Origin: Kitasatospora aureofaciens
Lineage (GTDB): Bacteria; Actinomycetota; Actinomycetes; Streptomycetales; Streptomycetaceae
Length of the DNA: 45,246 nt
Assembly (NCBI RefSeq): GCF_019192735.1
Contig: NZ_JAHTKP010000061.1
Location: 1-45,246 of the forward strand
Direction: 5' to 3'
This document shows, in pieces, positions 33,081 through 40,458 of the stretch. Within the stretch, counting starts at the first letter, position 1, and each line of letters begins with the position of its first letter. The notes beneath the pieces were generated by a model that did no database searches, was not told the origin of the DNA, and was given only the letters and a program-made list of their open reading frames with translations. The translations under genes were made by a program, and so were the position numbers.

Positions 33081-33197
33081 GCCCCCCACCACCGCGTCAG
33101 CTCTTCGATCTGCCCGAAATGACAGTCGGGGGCCGTCAACACGTTCCATCACGCGTCGGCTGCCACAGCCGATTTCTCGGAAAACAGGAGAACTTGC

Positions 33198-33803
33198 ATG
33201 AAGATGACCCGCTCCACCGCGGTCGCCGCGGTGGCCGCCGCAACCCTGGCCGCGACCGGCCTCACCTACGTCGCGTCCGCCTCCGGGCCGGTGTCCCAGG
33301 CAGCCCCGTCCGTCCAGCAGGCGGCCCCGTCCGCCGACGGCGCCGGCGGTGGCGCCGGTGCCGGTGCCGGTGCCGGCGCCAAGGGCAACGGCAACGAGGG
33401 CAAGGGCAACGAGGGCAAGGGCAACGAGGGCCGGTACGAGGGCCGGGAGGAGGGCCGGGAGTTCGAGCACCGGCACCACGAGGAGGGCCGGATCCACATC
33501 AACGAGCGGACGTACTCCGCCCACTCGGATGGCTGCATCACCGTGGTCAGCGGCCTGGGCGCCCGGACCCTGAACATCCGCAACGACAGCCACAGCACCG
33601 TCGAGGTCTTCCGTGGCGCGGTCTGCGACAACGGTGCTCCCATCGCCACCGTCGGCCCGCACAGCACCAGCGACGGTGTGAAGCCGGGGCCCACCGAGAG
33701 CGTCGAGGTCGACGACGGTGTGGTGGGCAGCTTCCGGGTGGTGCACCACCACCACGGCGAGGAGCGCCGCGGCGGCGAGCGCCACGGCGACGACAGGCGC
33801 TGA
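33198..33803 (+). CDS. Secreted polar protein, tandem paralogue 2
   Basis: 201 residues, ATG 33198, ACAGGAG upstream. It has the same layout as the 32189 gene: signal peptide, linker, charged segment, near-identical core (INERTYSAHSDGCITVVSGL, NIRNDSHSTVEVFRGAVCDN) and C-terminal VVHHHHGEERRGGER. The linker differs: here it is a Gly/Ala run and three GNEGK repeats. The core is almost invariant while the linkers diverge, so selection acts on the core. Function unknown. Confidence 0.85.
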   Translation: MKMTRSTAVAAVAAATLAATGLTYVASASGPVSQAAPSVQQAAPSADGAGGGAGAGAGAGAKGNGNEGKGNEGKGNEGRYEGREEGREFEHRHHEEGRIHINERTYSAHSDGCITVVSGLGARTLNIRNDSHSTVEVFRGAVCDNGAPIATVGPHSTSDGVKPGPTESVEVDDGVVGSFRVVHHHHGEERRGGERHGDDRR

Positions 33804-33834
33804 GCTGAGGAAGTAGCCCGGACCGCCGATGTTC

Positions 33835-33894
33835 TCCTGGTCGACGACGTCCGCGCACAGGCCGAAGGCCTTGTGCGCGGACGTCGTGCCAGGA
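33835..33894. terminator. Very long hairpin after paralogue 2
   Basis: ACGACGTCCGCGCACAGGCC (33844-33863) pairs with GGCCTTGTGCGCGGACGTCG T (33867-33887) with one bulged T and loop GAA, extended by TCCTGG/CCAGGA. It is far longer than a normal terminator and may instead be an IS end or processed RNA. Confidence 0.6.
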
Positions 33895-33930
33895 GCCGGC
33901 ACCGGGACGGACCCGGAACCGGGTGCCCCG

Positions 33931-34235
33931 CACGTGATCACCCACGTGGTCACCAGGGATGCGACGGTCGCCGGCCCCGAGCTGACCGAGATCGTCCACC
34001 AGGGCCTGGCTGCAAGGGGGTCCACCGCCTGGCGAGCACGCCGTGGATGCCGGCTGCGTCACCGCCGCCCACATCGTCACCGCCTGTGATGAGCACACGA
34101 TCGACCTGCTCGGACCCGTCGGACCGGACACGGTCCACGAGCGTCACGAGGGCGAGCCACAGTGCATCGAAGCCGCGAACGGCACGTACGGCCGCACTCT
34201 GACGCTCCTGCCCCGCGAGCAGCAACAACAGACAG
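33931..34235 (+). pseudogene. IS1182-like DDE transposase remnant
   Basis: Plus-strand frame HVITHVVTRDATVAGPELTE, IVHQGLAARG, then a frame change at the G run near 34018, then PPGEHAVDAGCVTAAHIVTA, CDEHTIDLLGPVGPD. This matches the catalytic-domain style of streptomycete IS1182-type transposases (VVTTDA..., EHLVDAGY.SA..., GPV..D). The final CTLLPREQQQ-like tail is present, but most of the gene is absent. Dead fragment. Confidence 0.65.
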
Positions 34236-34366
34236 CATTTCCGCCCCCGACGAGCAGACCCTCACTGTCCCACGCCCGCCCGAACCGACTTCGCCAGCAG
34301 AGCCGCGAGGCCGACTTCCCGCTCTGGGGCGGCAACTCGGGACGCCTGGTCAAGATGGGATGGGAA

Positions 34367-34399
34367 GGCCCCGCCGCCCCGAGTGTGGGCGGCGGGGCC
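34367..34399. terminator. Terminator hairpin
   Basis: GGCCCCGCCGCCC (34367-34379) and GGGCGGCGGGGCC (34387-34399) form a 13 bp stem. It terminates the minus-strand XRE-DUF397 operon. Confidence 0.85.
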
Positions 34400-34411
34400 G
34401 GGTGCTGTGGG

Positions 34412-34618
34412 TTACCGGGCGTCGAACTCGCCGGCGCGAACAGCCGTGACGAAGGACTGCCAGGCGTCGGCGGGGAAGAGGAGGGCCGGGCCGCTCGGGT
34501 CCTTGGAGTCGCGGACGGGCATGACGCCCGTGAAGCCGGGAGCCACCTCGATGCACTGACCTCCGTCGGTGCTGTAGGTGCTCTTGCGCCAGGAAGCGTC
34601 AGTCAGGTCGACATCCAT
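34412..34618 (-). CDS. DUF397 protein (second of pair)
   Basis: 68 residues, ATG 34618 with AGGAGG nine bases upstream. DUF397 hallmarks: TDASWRKSTYSTDGGQCIEV, GVMPVRDSKDPSGPALLF, and W-x-x-FV near the C-terminus. DUF397 proteins are small acidic partners of XRE-DUF5753 regulators in streptomycetes (WhiJ-type systems; several resemble antitoxins or anti-regulators). It is a tandem paralogue of 34703-34912, separated by a strong hairpin, so its level may be tuned separately. Confidence 0.93.
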   Translation of the reverse strand: MDVDLTDASWRKSTYSTDGGQCIEVAPGFTGVMPVRDSKDPSGPALLFPADAWQSFVTAVRAGEFDAR

Positions 34619-34651
34619 CCGCAGGTTCCTCCTGATCGGGTAGCGCGTGCA

Positions 34652-34690
34652 TTGGATTGGGAAGTCGACGACGCCGACTTCCCAATCCAA
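34652..34690 (-). terminator. Hairpin between the two DUF397 genes
   Basis: TTGGATTGGGAAGTCG (34652-34667) and CGACTTCCCAATCCAA (34675-34690) form a perfect 16 bp stem with a 7-base loop. Within the operon it may act as attenuator or RNA processing signal reducing expression of the distal DUF397 gene. Confidence 0.7.
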
Positions 34691-34702
34691 GGTGAGGAGA
34701 CG

Positions 34703-34912
34703 CTAGTTGGCGTCGAATTCGCCGGTGCGGACGGCGGTGACGAAGGCCTGCCAGGCGGGGGAGGAGAAGAGGAGGGCGGGGCCGCTGGGGTCCTTGGAGT
34801 CGCGGACGGGCATCACGCCGGTGAAGCCGTCGGCGACCTCGATGCACGCGCCGCCGCCTCCGCCACTGTATGAACTCTTCCGCCAGGAAGCGTCAGTCAG
34901 GTCGACATCCAT
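34703..34912 (-). CDS. DUF397 protein (first of pair)
   Basis: 69 residues: TDASWRKSSYSGGGGGACIE, GVMPVRDSKDPSGPALLF, WQAFVTAVRTGEFDAN. Its start overlaps the 3' end of the XRE-DUF5753 gene by 16 bp, so translation is coupled. The likely role is to bind and modulate that regulator. It is close to the second DUF397 protein (duplication), differing mainly in the Gly run and C-terminal helix. Confidence 0.94.
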   Translation of the reverse strand: MDVDLTDASWRKSSYSGGGGGACIEVADGFTGVMPVRDSKDPSGPALLFSSPAWQAFVTAVRTGEFDAN

Positions 34913-35736
34913 TCAAGGTCCCTCCGTACCGAGCGGATCAAAGCGAGCGATTCGGCCTGGTTCATGGCCTCGATCGCAAGCCGATCGTAGCTCTTGGTCA
35001 GCGCTGCAACCGACTGGGAATCCCGGTCGATGTAACCGCGCTGCTCAATCTCGCCGTAAGCGAGAATCTTGCGGTTCGGCATGGTAAGGAGGTGCGCCAC
35101 GCGGGTGAACGGCCGGTTCTCGCCCAGGGAGTACGGTGCCACCTGGATGACCACGTTGGATCGATCGGCCAACTGTTCAAGGTGGAGCAACTGCTCGACC
35201 ATGACGTCCCGCCCGCCGATGACCCGCCTGAGGCAGCTCTCGTCCAGCACCGCGTGCAGGAGCGGAGGTGGGGTCCGTTCCAGGACCTGCTGCCGGGCGA
35301 GCCTGAACTCGATGCGCTCCTCGGCTTGTTCCGGGGTTGCACCGCCCTGCCGGGCGTATCCCATCTCGATCGCGGTCGCGTATGCCCGGGTCTGCAGGAG
35401 CCCTGTGATGACGTCGATCTCGAAGATTCTGATCTGCTCCGCGAGGGCCTCGTAGCGGGCGTACTCCGGGAAGCCCTCCAAGATCGCGGTGTGCTTGAGC
35501 TGGTACCACATCAGCAGGAGGGTGCCGCCGGTCCCGAGCGCCTTGTCGGCGAGTTCGGCGAGCCTCCGGCTCGGCGGCCGATGTGCAAGTTCGACGTAGG
35601 AGAGGTGCGACGGGGAGCACTCGCAGTGCGGCGCCAGCTGCTCCTGCTTGAGGCCGGCCGCCTCGCGTGACCTGCGGAGTTGGATCCCGAACGGGGCCCA
35701 GGGGGATGAGGTCGGGTCAATGGTCTTCTTGTTCAT
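34897..35736 (-). CDS. XRE-family regulator with DUF5753 domain
   Basis: 279 residues. Start ATG 35736 (MNKKTIDPTSSPW) preceded by GGGGG. The N-terminal XRE helix-turn-helix is FGIQLRRSREAAGLKQEQLA, SPSHLSYVELAHRPPSRRLA. The DUF5753 region follows: IRIFEIDVITGLLQTRAYAT, RQQVLERTPPPLLHAVLDES, LRRVIGGRDVMVEQLLHL. These regulators pair with DUF397 proteins and influence development or antibiotic production in Streptomyces. It controls, by position, both its own operon and the divergent small-protein/NUDIX operon starting at 35853. A decayed copy of the divergent region is at 4381-4975, where this gene has been lost. Confidence 0.95.
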   Translation of the reverse strand: MNKKTIDPTSSPWAPFGIQLRRSREAAGLKQEQLAPHCECSPSHLSYVELAHRPPSRRLAELADKALGTGGTLLLMWYQLKHTAILEGFPEYARYEALAEQIRIFEIDVITGLLQTRAYATAIEMGYARQGGATPEQAEERIEFRLARQQVLERTPPPLLHAVLDESCLRRVIGGRDVMVEQLLHLEQLADRSNVVIQVAPYSLGENRPFTRVAHLLTMPNRKILAYGEIEQRGYIDRDSQSVAALTKSYDRLAIEAMNQAESLALIRSVRRDLEWMST

Positions 35737-35852
35737 GGAAACCCCCAACTAGCGGCTGGCCCAACGGCAAGTCGCATTTCACTTCCGATGCTAGGTGACG
35801 CCGGGCCACCATGAGCACAGAACGTGAAATTCCGACTGCGGAGGGTTCTCTC
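35737..35852. promoter_or_regulatory. Divergent promoter region of the XRE cassette
   Basis: It is conserved with 4381-4496. The motif GTCGCATTTCACTTCCGATG contains GCAT...ATGC symmetry and is the best candidate operator for the XRE protein. GGAGGG lies before the ATG at 35853. Confidence 0.5.
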
Positions 35853-36050
35853 ATGGCCCATGCTCAGGTTCCCAAGCTCCACGGCTACGGGGTGCGGTGG
35901 GACACCGATGCCCGGTGTTACCGGGTGCGGAACGAGGTCACGGGGGAGTGGCTGCGCGACTCCTCCGGTGAGCTCGCCTCCTTCTCCTCGTTCTGCGACG
36001 CCTTCTCGGCGTGGCGGGGGTTCGAGGTGCACCGGCGGTTGGGGGAGTGA
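35853..36050 (+). CDS. Small conserved cassette protein (copy 2)
   Basis: 65 residues. ATG 35853 is supported by GCGGAGGG eight bases upstream. Sequence includes HGYGVRWDTDARCYRVRNEV and TGEWLRDSSGELASFSSF. Near-identical to 4497-4694. First gene of an operon whose next start overlaps its stop (TGATG). No known family; its position beside XRE-DUF397 suggests a regulatory or accessory role. Confidence 0.8.
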   Translation: MAHAQVPKLHGYGVRWDTDARCYRVRNEVTGEWLRDSSGELASFSSFCDAFSAWRGFEVHRRLGE

Positions 36051-36298
36051 TGGGGGCGATCCTCAACCGTGCCACCGCCGAGCAGCGGCGTGAAGCTGCC
36101 TCCGTGGTCGACGACTTGACGACCGTCCTCGCGTTGGGTGGGGCGAAGTTGCCCTCCCTCGAAGTGGACTGGGAGTACGGGCGTCACACCGGTTGCTACC
36201 TGATCAACCTCGGGTCGGCCCGTGCCTCCGAGGTGCTGCGGATCGTCGACCTGCTCCGGAAGGGGCTGCGGTACGAGCGGCTGACGTATGACGACTGA
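36050..36298 (+). CDS. Small cassette protein, hypothetical
   Basis: 82 residues. The ATG overlaps the preceding stop. Sequence: MGAILNRATAEQRREAASVV, DDLTTVLALGGAKLPSLEVD, WEYGRHTGCYLINLGSARAS, ending LLRKGLRYERLTYDD. It has two helices and a beta-like centre. No family recognised. Its stop overlaps the next small ORF by 11 bases. The locus-1 copy is truncated after 32 codons. Confidence 0.75.
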   Translation: MGAILNRATAEQRREAASVVDDLTTVLALGGAKLPSLEVDWEYGRHTGCYLINLGSARASEVLRIVDLLRKGLRYERLTYDD

Positions 36299-36383
36299 CC
36301 TTCTCGTCCGTCTTCTCTGGTGGCTCTGCTTCGCCGTCTCGCTCCTCGCAGGGATCAACTGGCGTTCCAGGAACAGGAAGTAA
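36288..36383 (+). CDS. 31-residue single-pass membrane micropeptide
   Basis: ATG 36288 lies inside the 3' end of the previous gene, giving MTTDLLVRLLWWLCFAVSLL then AGINWRSRNRK and TAA. It shows one hydrophobic helix (about residues 5-22) followed by a basic tail, so N-out, C-in by the positive-inside rule. It fits tightly between two operon genes (7 bp to the NUDIX start). Whether it is translated is unproven, but its composition and placement are convincing. Confidence 0.5.
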   Translation: MTTDLLVRLLWWLCFAVSLLAGINWRSRNRK

Positions 36384-36390
36384 CACCCCG

Positions 36391-36852
36391 ATGCGCGACC
36401 CCCGTCTCCTCGCCAAGCCGCCGGTGTGCCGGCTCGGCTGCCTCGTCCTCGTCCGCAACCCGTGCGGCGACGTCCTGCTCGTCGACCCCGACTACATGGA
36501 CGGCCTCATCCTCCCCGGTGGCGCCGCCCGGCCCAACGAGCCCCCGCACGAGGCCGCCGCCCGCCACCTCCTCGCCACCACCGGCATCGCCCGGCGCCTC
36601 TCGCACGTGCTGGCCGTCGACTTCACCCCGGCCGACCGGTACTTGGAGCGGCTGAACCTGGTCTTCGACGGCGGCACGGTCGACACCGACCGCCTCACCA
36701 TTCCGCCGCAGCACCGCAGCGGGCTGCTGGGCGCGCATTTCGTGCCGGAGAAGCAACTCCCCGCCGTCATGGCCCCCGCCCAGGCCGCCCGCGCCGCCGA
36801 AGCCCTCACCAACCGGGCCATTCCGCTGCTGCTCCACGGCCAACGCGCCTAG
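36391..36852 (+). CDS. NUDIX-fold protein with degenerate catalytic box
   Basis: 153 residues, ATG 36391. N-terminal strand CLVLVRNPCGDVLLVDPDYM, then the Nudix-box region LILPGGAARPNEPPHEAAAR and HLLATTGI. The consensus GX5EX7REUXEEXGU is matched at GX5E and R, but the metal-binding REUXEE becomes RHLLAT, losing all three key acids. It probably binds rather than hydrolyses a nucleotide or ADP-ribose ligand. Last gene of the cassette. The locus-1 paralogue keeps only its C-terminus. Such NUDIX-like proteins recur beside XRE-DUF5753 cassettes; this statement is from memory. Confidence 0.8.
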   Translation: MRDPRLLAKPPVCRLGCLVLVRNPCGDVLLVDPDYMDGLILPGGAARPNEPPHEAAARHLLATTGIARRLSHVLAVDFTPADRYLERLNLVFDGGTVDTDRLTIPPQHRSGLLGAHFVPEKQLPAVMAPAQAARAAEALTNRAIPLLLHGQRA

Positions 36853-36894
36853 GATCCGCGCCGATCAGGTGTGCGAACAACGGGGGATGTACGA

Positions 36895-36934
36895 GTGACT
36901 CCTCCCCCGGCGTTCACGCCGGGGGAGGAGTCAC
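36895..36934. terminator. 17 bp GC-rich hairpin at a gene truncation point
   Basis: GTGACTCCTCCCCCGGC (36895-36911) and GCCGGGGGAGGAGTCAC (36918-36934) are perfect arms with loop GTTCAC. It could terminate the cassette operon, but it directly abuts a truncated gene and closely resembles right-end hairpins of IS200/IS605-type elements, so a transposon-end relic is equally likely. Confidence 0.65.
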
Positions 36935-36941
36935 GGGCCCG

Positions 36942-37208
36942 ATGCCCGCCGCCCAGGGCGCGGCGGTGGCCGCACTCGACGCGGCCGTGCACGGCTGGGA
37001 CATCGCGGTTGCCACCGGCCAGCGGCTCCCGCTCGCCGACGCCCTCGCCGAGGGCCTGGAGGGCGTCGGCGCGTTCCTGATCCCCTTCGTCCGGGACAGC
37101 TTCGGCAAGTTCACCGCCGCCGTGCCGGTCGCGGACGACGCCGGCCCGGCGGCGAAGCTGCTGGCCCTGTCTGGCCGCGACCCGCGCTGGGCTCCGGCCG
37201 CCGGCTGA
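36942..37208 (+). pseudogene. C-terminal fragment of a TIGR03086/maleylpyruvate-isomerase-like protein
   Basis: The frame gives AALDAAVHGWDIAVATGQRL and ending KLLALSGRDPRWAPAAG, matching the C-terminal half of actinobacterial TIGR03086-type (DinB/mycothiol-dependent isomerase fold) proteins, with VHGWDxAxATG as hallmark. The N-terminal ~100 residues are missing and the left edge is the hairpin at 36895-36934. A short ATG-initiated product is possible but unlikely to fold. Confidence 0.7.
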
Positions 37209-37255
37209 GCGGGCGTCGATTGATCAGGCGTCAGGAGCCGGCCCGCTTCCGGTGA

Positions 37256-37747
37256 TCAGTGCAGCGGGAAGGACGCGTACGGCTGCCAGCGCTCGCCGTC
37301 GTGGACCAGGAGGTCCACGGCCGCGACGCGCGAGTGGATGGGCAGGAGCGGGGTCACCGCCGCCTCGGCCTCGGCGAGGACGGCGGGGTCCGGGGACTCG
37401 GCGACGGTCAGGTGCGCCACCAGCTCGTCGAGGGTGAACGCGCCCGCGAACGGCGGGGCCTCGGGCCAGCGTTCGGCGACGGCCCGGGTGAGGGCGAGGA
37501 ACGGCGCGGCCGGGTCCGGGAGCAGGTGCAGGACGCCCGGGAAGCGGCCGCACGTCGCGAAGCGGACGTCGAACTTCCGGTGGGCGCCGATGAGTTCGGA
37601 CAGCCCAGAGAGGACGTCCGCGTCCAGGCGGGCCGCGGGGAGGAACGGGTGGAGGACGGTCACGTGCGCGGGGACGTCGGGGCGCGCGCTCCACGGCCGG
37701 ACGGCGGACTCCGCCTCGGGGACGCGGACGATCAGGGCGCTCGTCAC
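37256..37747 (-). CDS. 2H phosphodiesterase / 2'-5' RNA ligase-like protein
   Basis: 163 residues, GTG 37747 overlapping the upstream stop (GTGA). The two HxT signatures are AHVTVLHPFL and VAHLTVAES, diagnostic of the 2H superfamily, which acts on 2',3'-cyclic phosphates or 2'-5' linkages. The rest (VRFATCGRFPGVLHLLPDP) fits. It is translationally coupled to the BPL_N lipoprotein gene. Confidence 0.88.
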   Translation of the reverse strand: MTSALIVRVPEAESAVRPWSARPDVPAHVTVLHPFLPAARLDADVLSGLSELIGAHRKFDVRFATCGRFPGVLHLLPDPAAPFLALTRAVAERWPEAPPFAGAFTLDELVAHLTVAESPDPAVLAEAEAAVTPLLPIHSRVAAVDLLVHDGERWQPYASFPLH

Positions 37748-38595
37748 GAGGGCCCCATCAGGGTGTGCAGGAGATCGTCGCCCAGGCCCAGGCCGGTCCG
37801 GGAGACGTCGGGCAGGTGGTAGCTGCTGTACCAGTCGGCGGGGGCCTCGGGGTGGGGGCCGCTGACGGCGACGCGGCCGGTGCCGTAGGCGGCGACGGCG
37901 GCGGCGACGCGGTCGTTGGTGTAGCGGGCCACGACGTCCGCGCCGGGGCCGTCGACGTCGAAGTACGGGCCGTCCTGGAAGTACATCGGCTGCTTCTGCC
38001 CGCGCCAGGTGACGTCGACGAGCCGGTCCTGATCGTCGGTGACGGTCGCGCCGGCGGTCTTGATGTACTCGCCGGAGTCGCCGGGCAGGAGGTCGTAGCC
38101 CGGGTCGCCGGCGAGGTAGCCGCCCATGCAGATGCCCAGGTAGCGGCCGCCGCCGCGCACGTAGTCGCGGATCAGCTCGGGGCGGAAGCCGGGGGTGCGG
38201 CGCAGCAGGTTCCAGGCGGTGGTCACCTCCTGGCCGTTGGTGCCGCCCGGCTGCACGTACAGGGCGGCGCCGGTCAGTGCGTCCGGGCCGAAGCGCAGCG
38301 GCTCGTCGGGGCCGATGAAGCGGACGGTGAAGCCGTTGCGCTCCAGCAGCTCCTGTGCGGCCTCGGGGCAGCCGTCGCAGGCGGCGGGGCCGCGGTAGAC
38401 CACGGCGAGCGGGTGGGACGGGTCGGCGGCGGCGTTGGTGTCCCCGGGGGCGTTCCCGGTGGCGGCCGGTGCGTCGTGCGCGGCGTCCTGGGCGCCGGCC
38501 CCGGACGTCGACGGGCCGCAGCCGGCGCTCGCCGCCAGCAGCACCGCCGCCAGCCCCACCACTGCACCCCGGACGCGACGGCGCCCACGCGTCAT
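37744..38595 (-). CDS. Lipoprotein with BPL_N (glutamine-amidotransferase-like) domain
   Basis: 283 residues. ATG 38595 is chosen because GGAG lies nine bases upstream. N-terminal Arg-rich region, hydrophobic AVVGLAAVLLAASAGC lipobox, then a low-complexity Asp/Ala/Pro stretch. The mature domain contains VVYRGPAACDGCPEAAQELL, YVQPGGTNGQEVTTAW and GGGRYLGICMGGYLAGDPGY, where Cys in GICMGG is the nucleophile-elbow position of the biotin-protein-ligase N-terminal family. Its reaction is unknown. Exported and lipid-anchored; coupled to the 2H phosphodiesterase gene. Confidence 0.85.
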   Translation of the reverse strand: MTRGRRRVRGAVVGLAAVLLAASAGCGPSTSGAGAQDAAHDAPAATGNAPGDTNAAADPSHPLAVVYRGPAACDGCPEAAQELLERNGFTVRFIGPDEPLRFGPDALTGAALYVQPGGTNGQEVTTAWNLLRRTPGFRPELIRDYVRGGGRYLGICMGGYLAGDPGYDLLPGDSGEYIKTAGATVTDDQDRLVDVTWRGQKQPMYFQDGPYFDVDGPGADVVARYTNDRVAAAVAAYGTGRVAVSGPHPEAPADWYSSYHLPDVSRTGLGLGDDLLHTLMGPS

Positions 38596-38808
38596 GGCCC
38601 CCAACTCCTGCATGGCTGCTGCTTCCCCCACGGATCGTCTCCCCGGCGGCCGGACGCGACCGGCCGCTCGGCGTGCAGCGACGACGCTACGGGGTGGGCG
38701 CCGCGGCCGCACAACCGGCCCCGGCCGCACCACCGATCCCGGCCGGCGCTGTCGTCCTCCTGGTTCGGTCACGAAGAACGAAGGGGGCGGGCGGCGGGAC
38801 CGGAGAGC

Positions 38809-38974
38809 ATGCCGGGCGTCGAGTGGAAGATCACGGACGCCAAGGGCCGCAGCCACGCGTACGACTCGCAGGAGGAGGCGCTCGCCGAACTGCACGAGTA
38901 CGGGCCGGCGCCTCGATCTGGCGGCGCGAGGTGTACCGGGTGACGTTCTTCGTCACCTGCTCGGTGAAGGGGTT
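38809..38974 (+). pseudogene. Small hypothetical gene, frameshifted and cut by element E
   Basis: ATG 38809 with GGAGAG upstream gives MPGVEWKITDAKGRSHAYDS and QEEALAELHEYGP. One base is then apparently missing (GGGCCGGCGCC), and the plausible continuation ASIWRREVYRVTFFVTCSVK lies in another frame until the left end of element E at 38975. Family unknown. Confidence 0.5.
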
Positions 38975-39086
38975 CCAGCTGTTGCTTGATCTCTCAGCGG
39001 ATTCGGGCAACTGTCAGCGTTTGTTGGCAGGTTGACCTCTGTCGGGTGGAAACGTCCGGATTGCCGAGACTTCCTGAAGGTCTCCG
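38975..39086 (+). mobile_element. TnpB-derived mini-element E, internally deleted
   Basis: It keeps the left end (CCAGCTGTTGCTTGATCTCT to about 39045) and the final hairpins (AACGTCCGGATTGCCGAGAC TTCC...GGTCTC) but lacks about 215 bp in between, including the tnpB-tail frame. The terminal GGCAAC is lost. Dead relic. Confidence 0.6.
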
Positions 39087-39295
39087 CTGCCCTTGCGGTC
39101 ATGGGTGGTTCCTGCCGTGCGCGTGGATGGCGCCGAGCGGCCCGCTCATCGACCGCCCCCCCACGGGCCGGTCGCAGAATGTGACGGCACCTCCTGCTGG
39201 TGGCGGGCTGGTCGGAGGCGGGCGGCGTCGGTTACCGTCGCCGGGCGCCGTCCGTACGGTTCGGCGCGGGCCGCTACTTCTGGGTGAGGAAGCCG

Positions 39296-40030
39296 ATGCA
39301 GACGCGGGAGGTCGTGCGCTACGGAAGCGCGCCGAGCCAGTTCGCCGAGATGTGGGACCCCGAGGGCGGGCGGCCCGTCCGCGGCCTGGCCGTGACCGTG
39401 CACGGCGGCTGGTGGCGCGACCGCCACGACCTGCACCTCATGGACGCCCTCGCCGCCGACCTGGCCGGGCGCGGCTGGTGCGTGGCCAACATCGAGTACC
39501 GCCGCACCGGCCACGACGGCGGGGGCTGGCCGCAGACCCTCACCGACGTCCTCGGCGCGGTCGCCGCCGCCCGCACCGCCCGCCCGCACCTGGCCGGCCT
39601 GCCGTCGGTGGCCGTCGGGCACTCCGCCGGCGGACAGCTCGCCCTGCTCGCCGCCGGGGCCGGCGCCGTCGGCGGCGCGGTGGCGCTCGCCCCGATCACC
39701 GACCTCGCCCGCTGCGCGGCCGAGGGCCTGGGCGAGGGGGCGACCCCGCTGTTCGTCGGCGCCCCGTACGAGAGCGACCCGGCCGCCTACCGCGACGCCT
39801 CCCCGCTCCACCGCCTCCCGCTCGGGCGCCCGCACCTGGTCGTCCACGGCGACGCGGACGTGCGCGTCCCCATCGCGCACAGCCGCGCCTACGTCGAGGC
39901 CGCCGCCGCAGCCGGCGACCCCGTCGCATACGCCGAACACCCCGGCGCCGACCACTTCCAGGTCATCGACCCGGCCCACGCGAGCTGGGCCACCGCCGTC
40001 GCCTGGCTGGAGGACCGGGCCGCCGGGTGA
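39296..40030 (+). CDS. Alpha/beta hydrolase (kynurenine-formamidase-like)
   Basis: 244 residues. ATG 39296 with GAGGA about six bases upstream; GTG 39284 is an alternative. Visible: oxyanion motif AVTVHGGWWRDRHD, IEYRRTGHDGGG, nucleophile elbow VAVGHSAGGQLALL, acid HGDADVRVPIAHS, and catalytic His in PGADHFQVID. HGGWW and GHSAGG fit the formamidase/carboxylesterase type. Cytoplasmic. Monocistronic by appearance. Confidence 0.88.
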   Translation: MQTREVVRYGSAPSQFAEMWDPEGGRPVRGLAVTVHGGWWRDRHDLHLMDALAADLAGRGWCVANIEYRRTGHDGGGWPQTLTDVLGAVAAARTARPHLAGLPSVAVGHSAGGQLALLAAGAGAVGGAVALAPITDLARCAAEGLGEGATPLFVGAPYESDPAAYRDASPLHRLPLGRPHLVVHGDADVRVPIAHSRAYVEAAAAAGDPVAYAEHPGADHFQVIDPAHASWATAVAWLEDRAAG

Positions 40031-40119
40031 TTTGACGGATCGTCACATTCGGCTGGGGGGTGCGGTGCGGACCGGACGTTGGGGAAAGCGGGCCGAGGCT
40101 CCGCCGGAGGAGGCCCGGC

Positions 40120-40420
40120 GGCCGCCGAGTTGCGGTGCTCTGCGCCGTGATCGCCACGGCCGTGCTGCCGGCCGGCGGGCATTCCGCGGGCGACCGGGTG
40201 CTCGGGATCGCCCCCCCCGGCCCGTCGCCGCGTTGGTCGTGGCAGCCGGCGTCCGGGCCGACCGGCGCGCCAGCGCCAGGGCGCAGCGGGCGTACTGGTT
40301 CGACAGGGGCATGGGCTGTTCACCGGCCCGGGCGACGTGACGGCGCCGCGCGGCGAGACGCCGCACCCGTGGGCCCTGGCCGTCCTCGTGGAGCAGCGGG
40401 CCGCGGCGGCCCGCACCTGA
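40120..40420 (+). pseudogene. Decayed small exported or membrane protein
   Basis: Plus-strand frames read RVAVLCAVIATAVLPAGG (signal-like), then in other frames RAQRAYWFDRGMG and LFTGPGDVTAPRGETPHPWA, LAVLVEQRAAAA with a stop at about 40420. The pieces join into one sensible protein only with at least two frame changes. No family recognised. Confidence 0.4.
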
Positions 40421-40458
40421 CGGCCCGGGCGCCCAGGCCGTCAGGCGCGGGCCCGGCG

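Noticed and set aside
33844..34025. Minus-strand reading with FGLCADVVDQENIGG as a small secreted protein
   Set aside because: It is generated by the long hairpin and the antisense of the IS1182-like remnant; no signal peptide or Shine-Dalgarno.
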